Notes: a model not told the origin generated them from the letters alone. Counted from the first letter of the stretch, positions 1 to 13,862 are shown. The stretch: DNA of 64,000 nt from Ipomoea triloba (GCF_003576645.1 NC_044916.1:27789711-27853710), one strand, 5' to 3'. Numbers and translations are program-made.

Positions 1-999
1 TGCAATTTATGTTCTTTACTACTTTCTCAACCTATTGAAACACAAAGAGTCAATATTATTGAGTCTCAAACACAACCTCCATATAAGGGAGCAACTTGGT
101 GTTATCTCTTTTATGTTTTCGCCCCCACTGGAATATTTTTCTGGATCCGCCACTATATATATATATATATGAAATGTAAAGAGGTAAAGAAAGAGAAGAA
201 CAAAAGGAGTAGAACAAAAGGAGACTCTTCAACTTCAATATAATAATATATACACCTCCATACAACCTTTCAATTCTTTAACATAAACAATGAAATAAAT
301 GGAAGGCAAATGAAGAGTCTCAAATTTTAATGAACATAAACAAAATATTTATAACAAGCACAAACCCATATTTTTCTAAGATCAAATTAGTATATTTTGA
401 TAATCAATTTCTCATTCATCTGTTATCTATTTTGAATATATAATATATCTGTTGGTTTTGTGACCTGAGGATAGTCACTCGGCGGGCCAACATAACCGAT
501 TGACTCAATAAAATGTAAAACAAAATAAATAAATAAATAAATAAATAAAGATCGACAAGAATTTTAACGTGGAAACCGAAAAGGTGAAAATCATTGGCAT
601 TTTTGAACGGTGCCACGCCAAATTTCACTATATTGTAATTATTTTTATACATGTAACGTTGCATGTTTTCTAATCTAGAGATGGAGCCCCCTTTCTCTTC
701 TCCGTTCTCTCCTCTTTTATAGTAGAAGGATTGTACATGTTGAGTAGGGAAATTAATAGGTAATTTAATAGGGTAATAATGGGATTTAATGAATGATAAA
801 TGGAAAAAATTAATAGGTAATTAAGAGGTTTTATGAGTAATAATTGGGGAGATTTAATGGTGATTACGGGTATTGCATTGTGGACCATGGTTCCAAAACG
901 CTGCCGTTTCATTAAGTAAAGAAACGACTGCCGTCAAGTCTTAACGGAGCTCCGTAAATGAAATTATAGTTCATTATCTCAAAAGATACTACCTCACAT
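1..999. other. AT-rich intergenic, no gene recognised
   Basis: No open frame resembles a known protein and no splice-linked exons were found. The stretch has a short TA microsatellite near 154-170 and a TAAA-type run near 520-550. Near 885-955 it turns GC-richer and contains the 12-base palindrome ACGGAGCTCCGT at about 944-955. It may be decayed transposon sequence, but no terminal repeats could be defined. Confidence 0.5.
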
Positions 1000-1020
1000 T
1001 TGTTTTTATATTATCAAACG

Positions 1021-1310
1021 AAACTGTAATTATATCAAAGTGAAACTGTAGTTATGTTGAAAGGAAACTGCAGTGTATATAAAATGAACTAAATAACAGT
1101 TTCACATATTTGGGTGTATATTGTCCAATAAAACTATAGTTATGTCAAAATAATACTGTAGTTGTGTTGAAAGGAAATTGAATAACAATTTCACATATTT
1201 AAGTGTATAATGTCGAATGAAACCGTAGTTATATAAAAAAATGAACTGTAGTTGTGTTGAAAGGGAATTACATTGTATATAAAATGAAACTGAATATGTT
1301 ATACACATAG
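1021..1310 (+). repeat. tandem repeat, three diverged units of about 90-108 bp
   Basis: Three head-to-tail units begin near 1021, 1129 and 1219. Each contains an ACTGTAGTTATGT-like word, then TGTTGAAAGG(A/G)AA. Units 1 and 3 share GTATATAAAATGAA, and units 1 and 2 share TTTCACATATTT followed by GTGTATA. No coding potential is evident. Confidence 0.7.
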
Positions 1311-1389
1311 AGTTAATGGCACGAAACGGAGCCGTTTCTGCCTTCTTTTTTTTTTTTTTTTCATTAATCAAAACGACGTCGTTTTGATG

Positions 1390-3224
1390 TTACCAATTAT
1401 TGTGGACCGCGATCTACAATAAAATTTGCGGAATAATGGTGTTGGGTATCTATCAATATCGATTTAAACTTTTATGTTAATACTAGAGAATCTGAATCTA
1501 TTTTGACCCAATCCTAATTGAAAGTGAACTCACTAAAAATTTTGCATCAAAATGATTATGGTACATACCATTTTAACTAATTTTCCAACATCTTTGAACT
1601 TCCTTTGTGATTTGTGATTGAGTGAATCTTAACCATCAAAATTTTCTTCATTCATAAGTTAATCGAAAACAATTATGATATTAATAGAATAGAGGCAGAC
1701 GTATATCCCTCGAATAAGTAATCATTTCCTTGGGAAGAAAGCTAAGTAATCATATCCTATCTCCATTCATAAATCATTTATGCAACATACTTGTCACCAA
1801 ATTAAAGTACACGCCCACAAAATATATCAATTAAGCCGACAACTTGGTTCAAATTAACACGGACTAGCTAACTGAATAAAGCTTAATGATCCGATGAACA
1901 TTTTCTTGTATGCCGATCTCGTTTGTCTTTTCTGGGTTTGTTTAAAATTTTTAAAAATAATTATTGGAAGTCATTTTGTAATTTTTTTTTTTTAGTGTTT
2001 GACTTGAACAAAAAATAATTTTTTTTAAATACTCATTACGATTAAAAGGAAAATGATCATTTTTAACAAAAAATATCTTCTTTTTTTTTTTTAAGCAACA
2101 ACATAGATTAATTATCAAAAGTGAATACAGAAAGGAGGGATGAAGGAGTAACAAATCTTCACTCCCTACGAGCGACAGTGAACAAAGCTTCCCTAGCAAG
2201 TTGATGAGCTGCTCTTTTCGCGAATCGTTTAACAAACATAAAACTAACGTCTAAGAGATCACTAGCTAGATATCTAAAAAAAAACAACAAAAAACATCTT
2301 TTAAGATTTTAAGTCGTAAGACATTATCCGAATTTTAATCTCCGAATTCTATGATCTCTCTCTCCCTCTCTCCCTCCTTCTTCTAAGTAATGTCAAAAGG
2401 ACAAGTAAGCATGTAGGTTATTATTTGAAGTGGATTAGATTACTCTAGTTAAAATATGGGTCTAGTCGACTTGAGCTAATTTTTTTTTTAAAAAAAAAAA
2501 GAGAAAAGAAAATTATAAGGGGTGATTTAAACTTATTACATTGGTTTTTTTTAATCCCTTTAATTTAAAATTTTGGTCCAACCCACAATTCAAGAAATTT
2601 AAAACAAAAAATTATTTAATTCCATTAGTTCATATTTATTACATTTATCAATGTTAAATTAAGTGTGAATTGAATTTTGATGAGTCAAACAATAAAAATG
2701 TTGGCCTGGATCGGACCAACCATATCACCCAAAAAATTTTTTTTTTCTTTTTTTTTTCTTTTCAAATTCTTTAATTCATAATTATTATATTTATGAATTT
2801 TGTTTATTTATTTTTTACTATAATAAGTTACAAGTCCGAGTCAGTAGTACTAAAAAAAAAAGTTACAAGTAAAAAAAAATTTATTTACATATTTTTATTG
2901 TAATTATTATTAATCATTATAATTATTATAAATTTTAATTTATAATTTTATTTTAATGTAAATAATATTTATTATATACATTAAAATAATTAATATTATA
3001 TAATAAATAACTTATTAATAGATTTATGTTCATGTTTTTAAAAATAAAAATAAAAAATTAAACTTTCAACCAAACAAAAAAATTACTTTTTGATTTACAA
3101 TTAGGATGTTAATCTTAGTTCAAAATTGATAAGTCTAATGGTCCAAATAGGTTACTCCAAAATTTAGTGGGTTAGCCTGATAGTTAAGGTTACTCTTTCA
3201 CAAGTGATGTGAAATTAAATACGT
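1390..3224. other. AT-rich intergenic, no gene recognised
   Basis: The stretch is strongly AT-rich with many A and T homopolymers (for example 1981-1994, 2076-2092, 2484-2500). No coding frame, RNA gene or bounded mobile element could be supported. Confidence 0.5.
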
Positions 3225-3445
3225 AGAGAGCTTTATCAATCATTATTGTGTGGATTATGGTTCACACAACTGTGTGCACCATACTATCAAATTATGTACA
3301 TTCAGCATAAAAATAATGTATTTTTAGTACATTAAACATGTGTATTATATTCAAGGGATGTACATTATTTATGTAATGAATGTACATTATACAAATAATG
3401 AACTTCATGTGCAACATAAATGCACCTAGAATATACATTTCTAAA
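3225..3445. repeat. AT-rich dispersed repeat related to 13125-13405 and 47762-47990
   Basis: The sequence carries TCAATCATTATTGTGTGGATTATGGTTC-like edges, then repeated words such as ATCAAAT(A)ATGTA, ATTCAG(C/T)A and TTTTAGTACATTAAA. The same word order occurs at 13125-13405 and 47762-47990. It looks like a small non-coding transposon family with partly inverted ends. Boundaries are approximate. Confidence 0.45.
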
Positions 3446-3463
3446 TAATCAACCTACAATTAG

Positions 3464-3561
3464 TTAGCCAAAGAGGTCTAGTGGCATCCGATTGCACTCC
3501 TATATGAAAGGGAGTGGGTTCAAGCCCCAGTGGAGGCGACTATTGACTCTTTGTGTAAAAA
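3464..3561 (+). mobile_element. SINE-like element, family 1 (tRNA-derived head)
   Basis: The element starts with GCCAAAGAGGTCTAGTGGCA, a tRNA-like A-box, and has a B-box-like GGGTTCAAGCCCC. Its tail, TATTGACTCTTTGTG followed by an A-rich stretch, is shared with the copies at 13727 and 48225. No target-site duplication is visible around this copy. Confidence 0.6.
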
Positions 3562-4120
3562 TAATATACCTTATGCATAAAAAATAATATGAGATTTTAG
3601 AAGTTCATTATTTGTAGAGCTGAGCATAGTTGGACTTATTCGGCACACCACACTCCCATTTACTTAGAAACATGAAATTTAGTAAATCTATATTATTTGT
3701 GTGGATGTGTTTTGATGCATGACCTACAATAAAATATACTCATGTTATCGAGCTTATCAGGTAGATTCAACTAAAATTTGTAACATTTTTTTTAAAAAAA
3801 AATTGTACCTAACAATAAAAAAACTAATAAGCTCGAATTGATAAACTCAACCGCTTGACCGAACTATCCCAAAAATAAGTGAACGGACCCAATTGACATC
3901 CCTACTTCCAATTAAATACCAAAAATATGAAAATTAGTTTGTGAAAATTATTTTTCCCAAAATATATTCCTTGTTTCTAAACGGAACCTTATTTATTTAT
4001 TTTAAAATATATATGGCCACTCTCAATTAGTAGTCATCTTGTACTGTATATATGTGTTTATAGCAAATGATAACTGTAATTAATGGCCGTCCATTAACAC
4101 CCAGGCAAATTATTGATGAC

Positions 4121-4127
4121 TATATAA
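4121..4127 (+). promoter_or_regulatory. TATA box of the WSD1-like gene
   Basis: TATATAA lies 63 bases upstream of the ATG at 4190, in the usual place for a plant TATA box with a short leader. The transcript start would be near 4150 (inference). Confidence 0.5.
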
Positions 4128-4189
4128 TGGCCTAAGATGTACACCAAACTCTATCCCCAAAAAAAAAAAACATAAAAGAAAGAGCATTT

Positions 4190-6978
4190 ATGGAGATCCC
4201 AGTGATGAGAGATGAGCCGGTAACACCCGCCGGCCGGCTATTTCTTCAGCCGGAGATGAACCAAGTAATACACGCACTCATCGGAGTGAAGTATCCATGG
4301 GATGTGGAAGCGGTTAAATCGGAGATCGGGAATTCCCTAATGGTCAAACACCCAAGATTCAGCAGCCTCATGGTAAGAGATTCCTGCGGCCGCGAAAAGT
4401 GGCGTAGAACCCGGGTCAACGTGGACGACCACTTCGTCATCCGCCGCGAGCCGCTAAACGACACCGTGTCGGACGAGGATGCCGTCAACGAATACCTCGC
4501 CGACCTCGCCGTCTCCTCGCCGCTCCCCGCCGACAAGCCCTTGTGGGAAATCCATCTCCTTTTGGCTCACAATTGCGCCGTCCTACGGATTCACCACTCT
4601 TTGGGGGACGGGATTTCCATCGTCTCCTTGTTCATGTCGTGTTGCCGGAAAATTGGGGACCCCACCCAAACTCCGGCGATCGGCGGCGGCGCTCCGACGA
4701 GGCCGCGGCGGAGGTGGAGCTTTAAGAGACTGATGATGGTGTTGTGGTACACGCTGGTGTACGTTTTGGAGTTTGCGCTGAGGAGTTTGTGGTTGAAAGA
4801 TAAGCCCACCGCCGTGAGCGGCGGAGATGGGGTGGAGCTCTGGCCCCGGAAGCTCGCCACCGCCAAGTTCACCATTGACGACATGAAAACAGTTAAGAAG
4901 GCGGTTGCTGACGCGGTAAGCTTCTTTCTTTCTCAGACGTTAGATTCGCATATATCCACATCAGCATTCTAAAAATCACCGTTGGATTGACTTTCCAATT
5001 TCCAATTGTCCCCATCCCAAGCACAATAATATCTTTGAAAAAAAGTTTCAAAACCTTTATATTAATGTTGGCAAAAAAAAAAATCTTTGCAGGCCGACCC
5101 ACGTGGCCACATACACTAGAATAGAAAACAATAATCTCATTTAACGTTATATTATTATATTTTTAAAATTAAATGTCAAACTATTATAAAATTTAGAGTT
5201 GACTAACATTCTATTGTGAATTGTCTCTACCCAACATGCATGATAATTTACCTTTGGCCCTTCTAGGACTGGACTGGTCAAAAGTGCAGTGTAATAAGCA
5301 GTCATTAAAATAAAGATAAATATAAATACTTTTTTTTTTGAAAAATAAATATAAATACTTTTAGTATTATCATAGGTTTTAACGACATGATTGGTCAGCC
5401 TCATACCCTATTCTTAATTGTCGGCTACCAATCAAGTGTCGTGATTTATTGGATTAAGTGCATATGTAATAAATATGTATTTAATTAGTAAATTGGGTAT
5501 TAGTTGCTTCCACGGCAGGCCAGGCGTACTTGTCCTATTCTAGTCCCTGGTCCCAACTCCCAATTAGTACGTTGTTAACTATAGTTTTTTTTTTTAAAAA
5601 AAAAGTCACAATAAGAATCTACGGTCAGAATCTACACTCAAGTAAATTAGTTTAGATTTCAACGAATTTATAATTTTGTTATTATTAAATTATCCGTCTG
5701 ATCAACTTGGCTGACGTGACTCTTTAATTAAATGCAGTTTTACTTTATTTATTATTGCGTTGGCACTTGTGTTAAGGCATCATATCATTCAATTCAATGG
5801 TTTTCACAACAATGCCTTGCTTTGACTGCTAACTACCTAATAAATTATTACATGTAATAACAAATAAAATTTTAGTTAAGACACTTGTTATTTGTTACTT
5901 GCAGACCATTAACGATGTTCTTTTCGGAGTGATAGCATGTGGGCTGTCTAGGTACCTGGACATGCGTTCATCCAAAGGTAACAACTAACTAACAAAGCTT
6001 CAACGTAACTTTGAGTTTCAATTCGATTCTGTCATACATTAAACAATTGTTTGTCTTGCATGCAGGTTTGCGGGATGGTCTTCAGATTACTGGTGTTGCC
6101 ATGGTGAATTTAAGGCCACAACCTGGACTTCAGGTATCCTATAATTTCTAATATTAGACTACTTCATATATAATAATATTGGGATTATATTTTACAATAT
6201 AATATGATATGGTTCTCAGGATGTTATCAAGTTGATGAATAGTAAATCGGGCACGCGGTGGGGTAACAAAATTGGGATTTTACTGTTGCCTGTAAATTAT
6301 TACCGCAATGCTGGCAGTGGCAGTGATCCTCTCAAGTTTGTGAAGAGAGCAAAAGCCATGATTGACAAGAAGAAGTTGTCGTTAGAAGCTCTCTGCTCCT
6401 ACAAAGTCGGCTATCTTGTCATGTCTTTACTTGGTGCAAAGGTTAATATTATATTGGTACCTGTTTAACTTGATACCGAGACTATATAAACGCCCACGAT
6501 GTTGTGGTTTAATGGATGTGTAGGTGGCGAGCATTCTTAACTACCGGGTCGTGTGCAACTCGACGTTCACCATCTCGAATGTGGTTGGCCCTCAAGAAGA
6601 GATCTCTTTTGCGGGACACCCCATAACTTACATCAGAGCAAATTCATCAAGCTTACCTCATGTATGTTGGTTCTGATACCAAATTGAAACATGACTTGAT
6701 ATTTGAATTGCATATTTATATTTATATTTATATTTATATTTCTATATTATATATGCTCAACACACCCTACATCTGGTCTCGCGTGTTAATGCGTGTTTTG
6801 TGTGGTCAAATGTCTGCAGGCCATTACAATGCACATGTTGAGCTACGCTGGGAAAGCAGAGCTGCAGATCTTGGTAGCCAAAGACATTATACCTGACCCC
6901 AAAGTTCTTGCCAAGTGTTTTGAAGATTCATTGATGGAGATGAAAGCAGCAGCGGAACAGTCTATACCCAAAACTTGA
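4190..6978 (+). CDS. WSD1-like wax ester synthase / diacylglycerol O-acyltransferase
   Basis: The family esterifies fatty alcohols or diacylglycerol with acyl-CoA to make wax esters or triacylglycerol, usually at the endoplasmic reticulum, for cuticular wax. Six exons join in frame: 4190-4915, 5905-5977, 6066-6133, 6220-6441, 6524-6661 and 6820-6978, giving 461 residues, normal for the family. The active-site motif HHSLGDG is intact at residues 135-141. A hydrophobic stretch lies at about 178-200, and exon 2 begins with the conserved TINDVLFGV. Exon 5 contains SNVVGP, another family signature. Exon 1 is clearly GC-richer than its surroundings. The start is the first ATG after an A-rich leader and gives the usual N terminus. 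Whether it acts mainly on fatty alcohols or diacylglycerol cannot be told from sequence. The fifth intron starts next to a dispersed repeat (see 6662). Confidence 0.93.
6662..6775 (+). repeat. LTR/TRIM-like dispersed repeat with initiator-tRNA primer-binding site, copy A (intronic)
   Basis: The stretch reads GGTTCTGATACCAAATTGAA followed by a degenerate TTGCATATTTATATT tract and TATATTATATATGCTCAAC. Its reverse complement carries TTTGGTATCAGAACC, close to the plant primer-binding site TGGTATCAGAGC, preceded by a CA that would end an LTR. It starts within a few bases of the exon 5 donor of the WSD1-like gene. Related copies lie at 25757, 39918 and 50349. Confidence 0.55.
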
Positions 6979-7444
6979 AATCTATATGTGCGCACAAACA
7001 ACATCATAGGATCATAGAACCATATCATTTTATACGTTGCAAAGAATAACAATAAGGATATAGAAATTCCATACAATAATAATGTTGTTGGGTATTTGAA
7101 ATTTTGTAATTTTATTGAATTAGTGGAAGTCAATTGTTAAATGTAATTTTATGCACACCCACTGGGATAACATGGACAAATCACAAATGGTCTAAAAGTC
7201 TGATAAGATAGTAAGCTCGGCCCAGGGTGAAATAGGCCTAGTAACTCAGCCCAAAGTACGCAGGCCCATAAGATCTTGAGTTCAGTCAACTTATTCAAGA
7301 CTGGACTTGGACTAGACCAACCCTAAAATTTAAAACTTGGTACCTATTGCACATAATGTAAACAATACATTGAAAAGTGGCAAATTATCCCATATACCAA
7401 AGTCTACCTTATATCGTAGTTCTTGGTCAAAAAAAACTTTAACA
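6979..7444. other. 3' flank of the WSD1-like gene, no further gene
   Basis: This is probably 3' untranslated sequence followed by intergenic DNA. Nothing coding was recognised. Confidence 0.5.
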
Positions 7445-8058
7445 ACGTTTGATTGGAGGGAATGGCAATTCTCTCATTTTCATGGAATTAGAATCCCATG
7501 GCCCCCTCGGATTTTAATTCCGTGAATTTCAGGAAGAAAAAAAGAGAGTCCTAAGACAAAATTACCCCGCATTTTTTTAAACCTAATATTAATGTATGAC
7601 ATTCATTTCTAAATGATAGCGTGTATTATTCTTCGACTACTACCAACAGAGAATATTATTCCTGAGCAATAATCATTTTAGGTCAACCTTAATCAAGTAT
7701 GTTTTCTCAAAACTCTCAAGTATTTAAATTTGATGTGTATATAACGTATTTGCCTACTTTGAAGAACAAAATTTTGAATTTAATATGTTACGTAGTATAT
7801 TTTTTGGGTTTTTGAATATGCAAATAGGTCCAAGAGATACTTGTCATATAAGAACAACAACAATTGACATTTTGGACTTTATACTACTTATTCCCTTTCA
7901 ATTTCCATGTATACCAAACATTAGAATTGAAATTCCCAGTAATTTTATTTCTGCAAACTAAACACTAGAATTTAAACTCCTACTTTATTTCCATATAATT
8001 CTTTTCCCATGGAATTATAATTCCTTTCCCAGATAATTCCTTCTTCCAATCAAATGCC
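7445..8058. mobile_element. MITE-like element with imperfect inverted ends
   Basis: The left end reads GTTTGATTGGAGGGAATGG and the right end is the complement of GGCATTTGATTGGAAGAAGG, so both ends share TTTGATTGGA facing inward. Subterminal stretches rich in GGAATT(A)GAAATTCC-type words also mirror each other. There is no coding capacity. Target duplication was not resolved, so boundaries are approximate. Confidence 0.5.
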
Positions 8059-8436
8059 CATAAGATTCTGTATCTGTAGTAGTTGACACATTTTGTACCT
8101 GCAATTGGCAGCTTCTGTACATGTAGCTATCATATTATGTGTCAGCAATTATCAAGTTATTTGTTTACATGCATGTACAAAAACTATTAATTGTAAGTAC
8201 AAAATGTGTTAACTGAAGGTACAAATTTTTTATATTAAGGTTCGTAATATGAACTCTAGTCCATGGTATAACAATTGTTGAAAAGTATTCAAACCTAATT
8301 CAATTATACACAGTTGGTTCGTTGGTATTTTCCTTGATAGGTAAGAAATCAAACCAATAATCTGGCACTGCAAACAAACAACTTTCAAATGCAGCTGTTT
8401 GCCATCAATCTCAAAGAGGGGAAATATATAAATCAT

Positions 8437-8891
8437 GGCAAAAACTTGTGTGAGACCGTCTCACCGTGAGACGGGTCGGGTCGGATCGGGTCATGAGGTA
8501 AATGTAACACTTATACGCACAAATATCATACTTATATGCTCAAATGTAATACTAATTAGGAATAAAAATTTTGTTACTTATAAGGGTAAATGTAATACTT
8601 TTATGGGAAAATATAATACTTTTACATTTTGATTTAAAAGTATTACATTTTTCCTCAAAAGTATTATATTTTCCCTTATAAGTAAGGAAAATTGTCAACA
8701 TTACTTATTATGAAAAATGTAACACTTTTTTTCTTATAAGTAATAAAAATTGTATTCCTAATTAGTATTATATTTAAGCATATAAGTATAACATTTGCAC
8801 ATATAAGTGTGACATTTGCATGGTGCTTCGACCCGACCTGACCCGTCTCACGAATAATGATCCGTGAGACGGTCTCACACAAGTGTGACCC
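8437..8891. mobile_element. Mutator-type foldback MITE with about 200-bp terminal inverted repeats
   Basis: Two arms of roughly 200 bp (8437-8640 and about 8690-8891) are inverted copies of each other. The outer arms share ACTTGTGTGAGACC, then GTCTCAC and GTGAGACGGGTC; the inner arms are AT-rich and share TACTAATTAGGAATA. The direct repeat ATAAATCAT flanks the element exactly (8428-8436 and 8892-8900). Long inverted repeats with a 9-base target duplication are the hallmark of Mutator-like elements. It has no transposase, so it must have been mobilised in trans. A related fragment lies at 39195-39355. Confidence 0.85.
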
Positions 8892-8900
8892 ATAAATCAT

Positions 8901-10606
8901 TGATTTCATCTGTGGTAGTTCTAAGCGATTGTTCTTTTCAGTTCTTTGAGGGTAATTATATCATGGATCCGGTTACTTTGCAAGCTAAGTTCGCAGTGTA
9001 GATATTGTTCCAAAATGACTTTCAAACTATATGTATATAATTAACAAATTATCTGTATGCGCTTAACAAATTATTTGTTTGTAAATAAATTAAAGACACA
9101 TAATATGTTAACTAAATGTAAATAATATATTAATTGCATACACATAATATGCAATTTGAATATTATGTGCATGTAATTAATTATTATGTACTTGCATTTA
9201 GTATATTATGTACCCTCAATTTATTTACAAATAAATAATTTATTAACAGAAGGTATATAACATGTTAATTGCAGAAAGATAATTTTTGAACCAAAATTCA
9301 TAATGAGAGATGGATTCTAATATGATCCATGCATAGTATAACTACTGCATTATAAGTGACTGTACTTCAGTGTGGCATATTGTCGAACAATGGCCGAGCG
9401 TCCGTAAGGGATCCGCGTCTGGCATTCATGGAGTGATGGAGAGAATAATGTATACTGTATACATATGGGGACTTTGAAGCCGTGGGTGCAGAGGTGACAA
9501 TGAGTCCATTTCCTGACCAATGTTATGGAGGCGCACTTTTGAAGTAGGAGCGGGAATAGGAGGTCTATTATGGAGGAAGAAGCCTCGACTGATGGTGGCA
9601 TAAGACAACTGTTGATCGATGATTTGCCAATTCCGTCTCTTGTTGATGCGAATTAGCCACTTGGACAATTTTTAACCACCAGCACCAATCGTTATTGTTA
9701 TTGTGTAGACTATTGTTCACGTGGTTGTGTGGTTCATATTATCAAATAATTTACATTCATTACATTCTAAATAATAAAATTTATTTTTGTAATAATACTT
9801 TTTCCATAAAATTTAAATTCTATTTTCCTCTAAATATTTTTCAGCGAACAAAACTTGCTGTGAATGCTAATCCTGAAGAATGAGAAAGGAATTGTAAAAT
9901 GTTTGAGACTGCCCTCAAACTCTAATTTTTCTTTAAAATTACGTGTTTAATTCTATATTTGCACGCGTTTCTATACCATAGAAAATAACAGCACACCAAC
10001 CGAACCAAAAGTTCAGTTGCCCACTCCCTTTTGGGTAGTGGTGTTTCGTGCTTATCCTACTTTCATTTGTTTTTTCTTTTTTTTTTTTCTTTTTAATTTT
10101 AATATTAAATAAACTAATTCGAAGGGATGTTTGTTGCAGATACATCCTGGATTTTCCTCCGTTCAACCTAACCTTATCTTCTAGGCTGTAGGCCTGTAGC
10201 TTAATTTCAATGTCTAATCACCTTTTCATTTTTAAAATACAAGGGAATCAATAAAATAATTTATAAATAATAAAATATATATTCTTCTCCATGATTGCAT
10301 GCATATCATTAATTATTTCAAAGGTGAAAATCAATAATCTTCTTTCAATTAAAAAGTATTTATCCAAAACATCTTTTAAATTTTTTAATGAAATAGTGAA
10401 ATCACAAATAATATATTTCTTCATTTATATATATCCATCAAAAGGACATAAACGATGAATACCCATACTTCATACACAAAATCATCCCAAAAAAAAAAAA
10501 AAACAGTGCAACTCCAAGAAGTACTATACGATATATGGTAATACGGAATGAGTAAATGGGAAGAAAAAATTATTGGGATTTTTTTTTTTTTTTAAATTTT
10601 GTGTGA
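8901..10606. other. intergenic, AT-rich, no gene recognised
   Basis: Between about 9010 and 9300 there are repeated AT-rich words (ATTAACAAATTAT, ACATAATATG) in both orientations, suggesting an old foldback element. From 9350 to 9670 the composition is less AT-rich and two minus-strand frames are open, but neither resembles a known protein. The remainder to the CCoAOMT stop codon holds homopolymer runs only. Confidence 0.45.
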
Positions 10607-12520
<1,914 letters not shown>

Positions 12521-12638
12521 GGTTTTGAATTTTCCGGCGAGGATTTCTTTCACACTCGTTGCCTGAGTTTTTTTTTTTTTTCTAAAGCACTCTTCGTAGT
12601 CTTGTGGGTGCCTGAGTTTTGGATCAAAGCTAGTAGGG

Positions 12639-12645
12639 TATATAT
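12639..12645 (-). promoter_or_regulatory. TATA box of CCoAOMT
   Basis: On the minus strand ATATATA lies about 120 bases upstream of the ATG, implying a leader of about 90 bases. Confidence 0.5.
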
Positions 12646-12683
12646 GCATGGAGCCATCCGGTTCGAACCGGGGTTTACTCGAT

Positions 12684-12725
12684 GTTTGGTGGGATTAGAC
12701 CGCCCAAACCCGGTCTGGGGTTGGT
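12684..12725 (-). promoter_or_regulatory. AC elements (MYB sites) in the CCoAOMT promoter
   Basis: On the gene's strand ACCAACC (12725-12719, the AC-II form) and ACCAAAC (12690-12684) stand about 45-80 bases upstream of the TATA box. AC elements are the known binding sites of secondary-wall R2R3-MYB factors that switch on lignin genes. The match in type and position supports lignin-coupled control; binding itself is inferred. Confidence 0.6.
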
Positions 12726-12878
12726 GAGATTCCACGTCTGACTTAGTGGTGGGACCCTTGGGAAGTCGTTGAGGTGGGCCATCGTTTGGCGACCATGGAC
12801 AGTGGCAATTGACGGAAAGTGACGTAACGATGAACATCATCTACGGATGCAGAACGGCGGAGATTTGTTGGCAATGGA

Positions 12879-12884
12879 CACGTG
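12879..12884. promoter_or_regulatory. G-box / ABRE-like site
   Basis: CACGTG in the context ACACGTGGC is a G-box with an ABRE-like core, about 360 bases upstream of the CCoAOMT ATG. It may bind bZIP or bHLH factors; a single motif gives only weak support. Confidence 0.3.
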
Positions 12885-13124
12885 GCGTAATAAGGGTGGG
12901 TAAGCCGCTATGCCGTGGCACTGGCTGGTGGCCGGAGAGACAATGGATTTGGTAAAATGCTGTTGCAACGTTTTTTTAATACATTAAACAATATCATTCT
13001 ATTAAATTTTAATTTAATATTTTGGAGGGGGTTGGTGAAGGCCATGACCCAACACGTCGTAATAATTTAAATTAAAAGATTAAAAGAAAATAAAAGGTTA
13101 TATCAATGCATTTGGACCGCAAAT

Positions 13125-13405
13125 AGTTTAATAATTGATATTCAATCATTATGGTTCTCACAGTTATATGTACCATTCTGTACCATTCTATCAAATAATA
13201 TAAATTCAGTACATAATAGTGTACTTTTAATATATTTAAAATATACATTTTATTTTTAAAAAGTATATTATTTGAGTATAAAAATATATTATTTTGTAAT
13301 AATGTACCTTCAATACACAAATAATATATTTTTAGTATATTAAAAATATATTTTTGTTGTGATCTACATAGCACTGTGTGGATCACGGTACACATAATAA
13401 TTTAC
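13125..13405. repeat. AT-rich dispersed repeat related to 3225-3445 and 47762-47990
   Basis: The stretch has words such as TCAAATAATATAAATTCAGTA, AATATATTTAAAATATA and AATAATGTACCTTCA, and ends with GTGTGGATCACGGTACACA. The order is similar at 3225 and 47762. The left and right edges partly mirror each other. Non-coding; boundaries uncertain. Confidence 0.45.
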
Positions 13406-13726
13406 AATTTATTTTATTTTTATAAGAAAAGGAAATTTCCCCAATTTTCTAATAGTAATAAATAACCTACGGAAAATTGGGAATACATAAGTGTCGTCCG
13501 GACTTAGAGTGGGGATGTCTCTATGATAGGTGTATCGTGCTCAAGGGGCTGACATATTTTTTTTTTTTGAAAACGGGGCTGACATTAAAAATGGACGACT
13601 TGTTTAAGAAACATAATACTGCGAATTTGGTACTTTTTTTTTTTTAAAGCGTGGGAGCATAAAAAAAAAAAACTATAATATATAACGTTATCATATATCT
13701 TTATAACTAAAGTTAAAATTCAATAT

Positions 13727-13846
13727 GCCAAAGACCTTGTGGTCTACTGGCACCCAGTGTCCCGATTTACACTCCCACATGGATGATGGGAGTGGGTTTG
13801 AGCCTAAGTGTAGGCAACTGTTGACTTTTTGTGCTACTAAAAAAAA
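13727..13846 (+). mobile_element. SINE, family 1, complete copy with 16-bp target duplication
   Basis: A 120-base element starts GCCAAAGACCTTGTGGTCTA (A-box-like head) and contains GGGTTTGAGCC (B-box-like). It ends TTGACTTTTTGTGCTACT plus an A tail. The 16-base direct repeat AGTTAAAATTCAATAT flanks it perfectly at 13711-13726 and 13847-13862. A tRNA-like head, A tail and long target duplication together define a SINE inserted by LINE machinery. Confidence 0.85.
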
Positions 13847-13862
13847 AGTTAAAATTCAATAT

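Noticed and set aside
4246..4884. Minus-strand frames and alternative plus frames over WSD1-like exon 1
   Set aside because: They arise from the GC-rich exon; only the frame with HHSLGDG continues across splice sites.
9350..9668. Minus-strand frames of about 80 codons in a less AT-rich patch
   Set aside because: No recognisable family, no splice continuation, and two overlapping frames compete; not supported as a gene.
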